Shown here in pieces: positions 56,471 to 64,000 of a stretch of 64,000 nucleotides of DNA (positions within the stretch are counted from its first letter, which is position 1; each line of letters opens with the position of its first letter). The DNA comes from Carya illinoinensis (Eukaryota; Streptophyta; Magnoliopsida; Fagales; Juglandaceae). The notes beneath the pieces are model-generated. The model saw only the letters and a list, made by a program, of their open reading frames with translations, searched no databases and was not told the DNA's origin. The translations under genes were made by a program, and so were the position numbers. Location of the stretch: positions 4,644,001 to 4,708,000 of the forward strand of contig NC_056765.1 of the NCBI RefSeq assembly GCF_018687715.1, given 5' to 3'.

Positions 56471-58639
56471 GTGTTAGGTTTTTCTCTACCTTGCATGCAC
56501 AGGTATAGAGAAGCCTTGGGTCGGTTTGCTTGTAGACCTATGTTAGAATCAGAGTTTAATTTTTCTGATCATTTGTTTGATAATTCTTCTAATTTTGAGA
56601 AAATGAGTGAACATGAAGATCAACCCACTAGGACCCTTCAGGATTACCTCCACCCTACACGCACAGCCACACCATCATGCATCATGTTTCCAGCTAATAT
56701 TCGCCAATTGGATTTTAAAACAGGGATGATACAGTTACTCCCTACTTTTCATGGCTTGGAAAATGAAAATCCATATGTGCACATTAGGAAGTTTGAGGAA
56801 GTAGTTGCGACTTTTCATAGTCAAAATGCAACTGATGACATTGTGAGACTTAAGTTCTTTCCTTTCTCTTTGAAGGATAGAGCTAAGAGTTGGCTATACT
56901 CTTTGAGACCACGATCTATTGGGTCATGGAATGAGATGACTCAGGTCTTTTTTAATAAATACTTTCCCCAACATAAGACCAATGCTTTAAAAAGACAAAT
57001 CTCCACCTTTGTACAAAAGGACAGTGAGACTTTGTATCAGTCTTGGGAGAGATTTAAGGAGCTATTGAGTATGTGTCTTCACCATAGGTATGAGAATTGG
57101 CGCTTAGTGAGCTATTTTTATGAGGGACTTACACCTAGAGAGCGTCAATTTGTGGAGATGATGTGTAATGGTGAGTTCTTACAGAAAGATCCTGATGAGG
57201 CCATAGAATACCTCAATGAGCTTGCTGAAAAAGCTCACACTTGGACTGGACCTAGTGCTACTGAGAGCACAAATAGGTCACGACCTGCAGGAAACCTAAA
57301 TGGTGGTGGAATTTACCATCTCAGGGAAGAAGATAACCCAAAGGCTAAGGTTGAGATGCTCACTAGGGAGCTAGAGGTGTTGAAGAATAAAGACTTAAAG
57401 CCAACACACGTGGCTAATCATGCAGAGTCTTTTGGACGATGTTTTGTATGTGGTGGGGTAGATCACCTTGCCCAAGAGTATCCCACATTTGCTGAGATGA
57501 GAGGGATATATGAGGAACAATGTAATGCCTTAGGTATGTACATGAAGCCTGTTGCACCTTTCTCTGATACCTACAATCCTGGGTGGCGTAATCACCCCAA
57601 TTTTAGCTGGAAGTCTGAAAACCAGCCGCCTGCACAACCCCCTAGATCATATCCTGCACCATATCATGCACCTTCATCTTCTAGGAGTCCTTTAGAAGAC
57701 ACTTTGCATGCTTCTATTGAGGCACAGAGTAAAACTAATCAAAAGTTTGAATCTTTGATTATGCAGGTTGTTGAAGAAAACAAAGAGATAAAGAGTTATA
57801 TATCCAAGATAATGAGCTCCTTGAGTGTGAATGAGCGTGGCAAGTTTCCTTCTCAAGCTCAATCCGCACCCCAAGGTCAGCATATGGCACAAACAAATTT
57901 AAAAGAAGTGAATGCCATTATGACAAGAAGTGGTAAGTCCTTACACATTCCAACAATTGATAAGCAAGAGGATGTTGAAGAGGAACAAAGCAATGATAGC
58001 ACCGAGTTCCCCAAGGATGCCGAGGTAATCAAGAATCCAGTTAAGGTACCATTTCCTCAAGCTTTAAAATCTGATATGCGAACTTTGGATCCTAGTAATG
58101 AAATCTTGGAGAACCTCAGGCAGGTAAAGATTAACCTTCCTCTTTTGCATGTTATTAAACAAGTTCCAACTTATGCAAAAGTTCTTAAAGATTTGTGTAC
58201 AGTTAAGAGGAAGCACCATGTTAAGAAGACAGCATTTCTGACAGAGCAAGTTAGTGCTCTAATTAAGCAGCGAATTCCTCCTAAGTACAAGGATCCTGGT
58301 TGTCCAACCATTGCATGTAATATTGGGAATCATGAGTTTGGGCAAGCCTTGCTAGATCTAGGAGCTAGTGTTAATTTGATGCCTTATTCCATTTATTTGC
58401 AGCTTGGTTTGGATGAAATTAAGCCTACTTCTGTCATGCTTTAGTTGGCTGATCGTTCAATTAAGAAACCGAGGGGGATAGATGAGGATGTTTTGATCCA
58501 AATTGACAAGTTTTATCATCCTGTTGATTTCTTAATTTTGGACACTTAATCAATTGTTGAGTCTAACTCTAAAGTTCCTCTCATATTAGGTAGACCTTTC
58601 CTTGCTACGGCTAATGCACTTATAAATTGCAGGAATGAG
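56471..58639 (+). pseudogene. Gag and protease of derivative B, two nonsense codons
   Basis: The open part 56471-58444 gives 657 residues. Retrotrans_gag capsid domain at about 90-250 (LKFFPFSLKDRAKSWLYSL, then FFNKYFPQHKTNALKRQI and YFYEGLTPRERQFVEMM). The zinc knuckle reads CFVCGGVDHLAQEYP, where the last Cys of CX2CX4HX4C is Tyr. Pro-rich region with YNPGWRNHPNFSW. Protease core: GQALLDLGASVNLMPYSIY. TAG at 58442 and TAA at about 58547 interrupt the protease, which otherwise continues to PLILGRPFLATANALI. The element starts with a frame similar to functional relatives but cannot give an intact protease. Confidence 0.8.
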
Positions 58640-59299
58640 TTGATGAAGTTATCTTTTGGAAACATGACCATGGAGGTCAACATTTTCCATATTGAGAAGC
58701 AGCCAACAGATGACGAGTGCCATCAAACGTATATGATTGATGCACTCATAGACAAGGTAGTTCACACAACTCATGATTTTGATCCCCTGGAATATTCCCT
58801 TGTGAATTCTGAGTTTAATACATCTGTTAGTGATTCATCTGATATTATTGATATTTGTGCTGTTTTTTATGAAACTTAGGATTATGGCACACAGGTTTGG
58901 CAACAGAAATTTAAGGAGTTACCTAAGAAATGTGGAAAACAGATTCCTGTAAGTATGAAAGTACCAAGAGTTAAATTGAAATCTTTGCCTAAGTCTAAAG
59001 TCTATAAGGTCAAAATAAAAACGTTTCATGATAAAAATATTCTTAGGAAGAGGTTTAAACCTAATGACCGAATATGCTTATATGATTTTGGATCTCACAA
59101 GCACAAAGGAAAACTTCGGTTTAGGTGCACTGACCCATTTATAGTGAAAAATGTTTTTGTAAATGGGGCGGTAGAAATAGAAGATCCTAAGAATGGTCGG
59201 ATCTTTAAAGTAAATGGTCAACGCCTTAAAATATTAATTGATAGGCAAGTTTCGGAAGTGGAAGACATTCCACTTGTGGATCCAGTCTATCAACCTTGA
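58640..59299 (+). pseudogene. Protease end, spacer and integrase C-terminal tail (derivative B)
   Basis: 58640-58879 reads MKLSFGNMTMEVNIF (protease edge), then an acidic spacer ending in TAG. 58955-59299 carries the integrase tail: FKPNDRICLYDFGSHKHKGK, RCTDPFIVKNVFVNGAVEI, RIFKVNGQRLKILID. Nothing of RT, RNase H or the integrase core lies between, although in full-length relatives about 3 kb of coding sequence separates these two parts. Confidence 0.8.
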
Positions 59300-59538
59300 C
59301 CACACCACCAAGGTATGTGTTTCTTTATTTATTTTGTTTTGCTTTGTTTTGTTTTTGTTTTTTCTTATTTTCTTTCTTTTCCTTTTTGTTTGCTATTGTT
59401 TTCTTTGTTTTTGATTGCATGATAGTTTCATTTCGTCATTTCAGATTACCATCTTTGGTGTTTAGGGAGCTACCCACATCACTCATCAGGTGTATTCTAC
59501 CATTTTCAGTTACTCCCCATTCAATTTTGATTCTTAAA

Positions 59539-59577
59539 CATTGAGGACAATGTTTCATTTAAGTTGGGGGGTGGTGG
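59539..59577 (+). other. Polypurine-tract-like motif of derivative B
   Basis: CATTGAGGACAATG, then TTTAAGTTGGGGGGTGGTGG. It has the same layout as 13140-13178 (- strand) in derivative A. Confidence 0.7.
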
Positions 59578-60226
59578 TGCAAATTCAGTTTTTAAAATGC
59601 TTGTTGGAACTCTGTGGCATATTTTCATGTGTCAATTTTTTTTAATTTGCATCACATGTGCATCATTTTCACATGTGTACTCATTCTCATTCATAGCCAT
59701 ATTCGTGAATTCACCAAACCCACCAGATCATTTTTTGCTGAAACATTCACAGAATCCTTAATGCACTTATCCAAGTTTTGTGGTAAGATGGTGGTTTGAC
59801 ACATGTAGCTAGATAACTCTTTTGCTTAAGTTTTCATGTGAGTTTGGAGAGGATTGAGAGCATACAAATGCAGTAAATTGTGATAAGCGTTCATTGATCT
59901 GTTGAATTGGGCACTTCTTTTGAGAATATCATTACATGGTTTGCAGTACAATGGTGGATATACTTGGGATATGACGAAGGTCAATTTAGGATTAACGTTT
60001 GAGCCTTTCAAGTTATCCTTTCCATTATAAACCCCTAGTAGCCAACTTTGAGCCAATAAAACACTTGTAGCTTTTTCTTTTCATATGCCCATATCATCCA
60101 TGCCTCTTCATATTGGAGTATAACCTATACACAAATTTTCTTACCCTTTTTACTTCCAAGTGTATACTAGGTGTGGAATTTATATTTTCTTTCTTTAATT
60201 TTATCATTTTCAATTAAAAAAAAAAA

Positions 60227-60760
60227 CCTTTGCCATAATTTCTAGGTGATAAGGCTAGGAAATCAAACTAATGAGAAAACCTCTCTGTCAGGCCTTCTCA
60301 GCAAGCGCAAACCACTAGGAGACACATCCTGGCTAGGATCTCTATGTCATTACCATAATACCCAACTCCAGCGCTGCTCTCTTCCACACTTGAGTCATAA
60401 CCTCCCCTGAAAATAGAGCATGGTCAAGCGACTCAACATTTCTAACAAAGCAACAATCACACCTTGATGCCATGGAAACACCACAAGACTGGACCAGTGT
60501 TTCCATTGACAAGTATTGAAAATAGGTGTTCCACATACACAAGGAGATCTTCTTCGGCAACACCCTATTCCAGATCCAATCCAAACCTGAACATTTATCT
60601 GACTTAACTCTGATAATCTTCCAAGCACTTGCTGACAAAAACACACTATCAGAGGAAGGCATCCATACAATGATATCCTCCCCTTCTTTACCAACTGATA
60701 AGGAAAAAAAAATTTCCCCCATAATACCTGCACCAACCAATTTTCTAGGAACTCGAAGTC
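60227..60760 (-). pseudogene. LINE zinc-finger (zf-RVT) region and linker start
   Basis: Reads SDSVFLSASAWKIIR, IWNRVLPKKISLCMWNTY, CGVSMASRCDCC and ESLDHALFSGEVMTQVWKRAA, the standard zf-RVT domain of LINE ORF2, with the frame open at 60740-60342. It continues with stops to RGFLISLIP-like and SLIT*KLWQR at 60227, where derivative B interrupts it. Confidence 0.78.
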
Positions 60761-62480
60761 CTATGTTCGACCTAGCACTCCCTTACTTGAAGCAACGGGT
60801 TAATCACCTCTAGCACCCTCAAACAAAGGGGACCATTTTCCATCCACCAATCAAAACCAAAATGAGAACCTTCCTTCCTTAACTTTTCAAATCATATTTT
60901 CACACACATCAGGTAAAACTTACATAATGGATTTCACAAATCTTGAACACGACCCTATATTTTTTGCAAGCAAAAGATGACGACATTTAGCTTACTTGGC
61001 TTTAAAAAATCAGGTCCACAAATTATCCATAGCCATAAGTTGCCAAGCAAATTTCATGTGCAAGGTTCGCTGAGCACCTGAAAAATCTTGAAGGCCCAGT
61101 CCCCCTTCCAAAGTCAGCCTACACACCTTGGACCAAGAACATCATTTCTTCTTAGCATTGCCATTGAAATCGCCCCAAAAAAGGAAGATAAGATTGAGTT
61201 CAACTTCTTCAAAGTCACTTACGGTACACTAAGAACTGATAATAGATGTATATACATACAGGATAGTACATTTTCAACAATATAAGCCGACCACCCTATG
61301 ACAATAATTTGAATTTCCACCTTGCCACCTTGTCATGGATTTTATTCAAAAGCAACTCCAAAGATCTAGCCATAAGACGACCAGAAACTAAGGGCAACCC
61401 CAAGTAAGATATCGGAAAAGTCCCCTCCGCAAACCTGGACACTCTCAAAAGTCCATGACGTCTTGCAAGCCTAATGTGATTTGACAAAAGAAGTGCTGAC
61501 TTCTCTTTATTGATCTTTTGGCCTAACCAGCTCTCATACAATTCAAAGGTCTTCATTAACCATCGAATGAATTAAGTATCACCATTAGCAAAAGCAAGTA
61601 GATCATCTGCATAAAATAAATACTAAACCAAAGGCGCACCCACTAGATGGTAAAACTTACCAATGCAGGCTCAAAATTTCTTTTAATCAAACATGACAAG
61701 GCTTCCTCCATAATAAAAAATAGATAAGGCAAGAGTAGATCACCCTGACACAATCCTTTAGAAGGTTTTAAAAAAAAAAAAAACCTTTGTAAGTCCCATT
61801 CATCATAACTGAATACCAAGATGACTTCACAAAATCAACAATTAATTGACATAATTTATTGTTAAAGTCGAAACCATCCAAAGCAGCTAAGAGAAAATCC
61901 CAGTGTACTTTATCATAAGTTTTTGCCATATCTATCTTCATCATAATATTATCCCTTTGATTTTTCTTACGCAATGAGTGGACCATCTCTTGGGCAAGAG
62001 TAATATATTAAAGATGCTATGCCCAGGAATAAATCCTCCTTCACAATATCCCAACACGAAATAAATAATTCTAAATCAGATCCATCCGGTCCAAGAGAAC
62101 TTTGTCTTGAAATAAAAAAAAAATGGCATTTTTTACCTCTTCTTCTGTAGGAGATGCATAGAGCATATCATTCTCCTCCTACAAAATAGCTGGTTCCAAC
62201 AAACGAGAGAAATTAGTTGTTTGAACAGTCAACAAACTGGAAAGAAAAATATGAAAAAATTTCGTAGCCCCTTCATGAACTGCTTCTGGTGTGTCTAGAC
62301 AGTACCATCAACAAGCTGCATATTATTAATGGATAAGAAGTTTCATCTTTGTTGAGAGATGCATGAAAAAATTTGAAGTTTTGATCTCCCTTTTATAGCC
62401 ATTTTTTCTTTCCATTTTGAGCCAAACAAATTTCCTCCCTATTTTCCCATTCGGTAGGCTTCATTTTTGTAATAAAAAAT
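60761..62480 (-). pseudogene. LINE reverse transcriptase, broken
   Basis: Motif A: MKIDMAKTYDKVHWDFLLAA (about 61940-61880). After a run of T that expands GTYKGFFF (61770-61786): LCQGDLLLPYLFFIMEEAL (about 61740). Catalytic box: YLFYADDLLAFANGD (about 61610), intact. Then SWLGQKINKEKSALLLS and FPISYLGLPLVSGRLM (61556-61296). Stops and shifts separate these blocks. Confidence 0.75.
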
Positions 62481-62504
62481 TCCTCCTCTATTGCAAGAAT
62501 GGAC

Positions 62505-63187
62505 TCAACTTGCAACTGATCGATGCTCCAGAAACTCCAGCTTCTCTTCTAGTGTCTTAATAGTTTGATCCACCCCACCAAAGACAAGTTTATTCCAAGA
62601 CCTCAATGCCACCTTTGTTTTTTTTAGTTTAGCTACCAGTAGAAATAAATTAGCACTAGGCTCCAATTGCTTCCAAGTTTCTTCCACACATGACAAGAAC
62701 AAAGCCTATGAACACCACATATTTTGGAATTTAAATGGAGAAGGTCTATAAGAAACCTCGACATATCAAAAAATACCACCTTAGGATTGTGATCTGAAGA
62801 TTTTCGAGACAAATACTCCAGATAAGAAGACCCCAAAAAATTGGCAAATGCTATATTAACAACCACCCTATCCAAGCAACCCCACTTTCGAGAACGTCCC
62901 TCTTGCCTATTGCACCACATCATTCCGACCTTGAAACCTCATTTCCATGATGCCACAAAAATCTAAACACTCGTTAAAGGCCTAGGATTGCCCCCAATGT
63001 GTTCACCATCAGACTGAATAACATTAAAATCACCAACAACTAGCCAAGGATGCTCCTCTATATGAATATTATCCAATTCATTCCAAAGACCTCTACATTT
63101 TGATTGAGTACATTTTGCATAAACAAAAGTTACCAACATTTTGGTATTAGCCACCCAAATCCAACCAGATAATGACTGGTCTGTCAT
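62505..63187 (-). pseudogene. LINE endonuclease domain, broken
   Basis: Reads WIWVANTKMLVTFVYAKCTQ, HPWLVVGDFNVIQSDGEHIGG (catalytic GDFN present; 63187-62963), MWCNRQEGRSRKWGCLDRVV and SSDHNPKVVFFDMS (the SDH box; 62923-62633), then the linker to RT (62702-62505). A stop between SV and the next block breaks the frame. Confidence 0.75.
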
Positions 63188-64000
63188 ATTAGAACACTCA
63201 AATTCATAACCTTCTTTTCATAACACCCACACCTTGCCACCAATCACTTCATTACAATAGAAATTCAAAAAGCCCAAAAACAGGGCCAATTTGGACAAGT
63301 TAGTAGCCTCTTGAAAAGGTTCCAGGATTGCTACCACTGCCACATTATTTTTCCTCACTAAGCTTTTTAATCATCTCCTAGAACCTCTCAAACCTCTAAC
63401 ATTCTAGACTAAAAAAATCTCAATCATAGGTCAAATTTAGTAGAGGGGGTGAACACCCGTTGGGATTTCCTCACACTATTCTGTATCTACTCCTTCCACT
63501 GGGATTACTAAGCAGGTTGATCTGGTTCCGAATCATAGGCCTTGTCCTTTCATAGAATTTGTAAACCGGCCCTCCTCTTTATCTGAAACATAAGCCATAG
63601 TCATCTTTTGCAAAGGCGTATAATTAATGCCTACCTTCCCAAGTCCACATTCCTACTCTAACAATTTCGTAACTACACCACTTTGGCCACCATCAAAGTC
63701 TGCATTCACAAGAATCTCTTCAACCACAAGGTCCTTATCTTTCATTCTTAGCGTCTCCTGAATCACCTCCCGTGTCATTGCCACCGAGCCATCATTCACA
63801 TTCTCTTTTCAAAGAACTGCCAGGTTAACCTCATAGTCAATCTCCTCACAATCATCCTCCTCTCCCACAAAATCATCTACCAAAAAAGAATTCATCTTCC
63901 TTGCTTCAACCATCTCAAGGTGGACAACAACTGATGTTTATTTAACGATAGGGACCTATTCTTGCTCCTTTCTTAGTGTACCCTTCCCCATATCCACACT
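63188..64000 (-). pseudogene. LINE ORF2 start and ORF1 end, degenerate, running off the window
   Basis: On the - strand a weak endonuclease N-terminus (about 63420-63190) is preceded by a Lys/Glu-rich, low-complexity stretch with many stops, as expected for the ORF1 C-terminal tail. No zinc knuckle is visible before the window ends. Confidence 0.45.

Larger units (their letters stand above)
54962..60226 (+). mobile_element. Non-autonomous Ty3/gypsy (Athila/Tat-like) derivative B
   Basis: 5' LTR (54962-56324), PBS (56330-56347), gag-protease (56471-about 58640), a spacer, then the integrase C-terminal tail (58955-59299), a polypurine-like motif (59539-59577) and about 650 bp of 3' non-coding DNA ending in 11 A. 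RT, RNase H and the integrase core are absent and no 3' LTR is found. The LINE resumes at CCTTTGCC (60227). CCT also precedes the LTR region (54957-54959), so the target duplication may be CCTTT, with the left copy changed to CCTGA. Confidence 0.72.
41914..64000 (-). mobile_element. L1-like LINE, split by CACTA-1 and a Ty3/gypsy derivative
   Basis: The - strand LINE parts, in order, are 64000-60227 (ORF1 end, endonuclease, RT, zinc finger), 54959-54371 (linker and most of RNase H) and 42190-41914 (last RNase H residues, 3' UTR and poly(A), the T-run 41914-41929). The reading frame is restored at both junctions: SLIT-KLWQR | RCKARMKG across the 54962-60226 insertion, and LARRGE | EGLTCSFLGE across CACTA-1. 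The 5' end lies beyond the window. Stops are present in several parts, so the LINE is dead. Confidence 0.8.

Noticed and set aside
1..64000. tRNA, rRNA or other structural RNA genes
   Set aside because: I looked for tRNA-like cloverleaf boxes and rRNA-like conserved blocks and found none; tRNA-complementary sequences are only the retroelement primer-binding sites.

Overview
This is nuclear DNA of a flowering plant, almost certainly a eudicot and probably a woody one. The evidence is plant-type spliced genes (an ankyrin/PGG membrane protein and a fragment of a mitochondrial-type ribosomal protein uL4 gene), L1-like plant LINEs with a C-terminal RNase H, Ty3/gypsy and Ty1/copia LTR elements, Tourist- and CACTA-type MITEs, and two En/Spm (CACTA) elements. 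I cannot name the species. Little of the window is host gene; most is layered transposon debris.

Layout, left to right. 1-766: 3' end of a LINE on the + strand. 768-1267: MITE-like inverted repeat. 1665-4843: the best host gene, a four-exon ankyrin/PGG membrane protein. 4844-8760: repeat-like DNA without a recognisable gene. 8770-18445: decayed + strand LINE split by a - strand Ty3/gypsy-derived insertion (12212-18192). 18670-19291: Tourist-like MITE. 19710-20515: second, broken copy of the ankyrin/PGG gene including intron sequence. 20525-23945: Tat-like retroelement piece with antisense ORF remnants. 25151-27647: small Ty1/copia element with both LTRs. About 27750-38340: old CACTA element (CACTA-2) carrying a nested 5'-truncated LINE (32660-37795). 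38565-39381: intron-containing uL4 pseudogene. 41016-41143: 128-bp CACTA-type MITE.

The right third is one nest. A - strand LINE runs from beyond 64000 down to its poly(A) tail at 41914. It is interrupted by a Ty3/gypsy-derived element (54962-60226) and by a nearly complete 12,180-bp CACTA element (CACTA-1, 42191-54370). Removing either insertion restores the LINE reading frame across the junction. CACTA-1 has 30-bp terminal inverted repeats and a TCA target duplication. It carries a six-exon TNPA-like gene with consistent splice phases, a TNP2 transposase with one apparent 1-base frameshift, and a divergently transcribed accessory gene with its own TATA box and 5'UTR intron.

The most interesting signals are the 12-bp palindrome family (ACGTTCGAACGT and variants), which occupies both ends of CACTA-1 and also both internal promoter regions; CpG-decayed versions of it in CACTA-2; and two separate Ty3/gypsy derivatives that lack RT, RNase H and the integrase core but keep gag- or protease-derived sequence joined to the integrase tail, both ending precisely without a visible 3' LTR.
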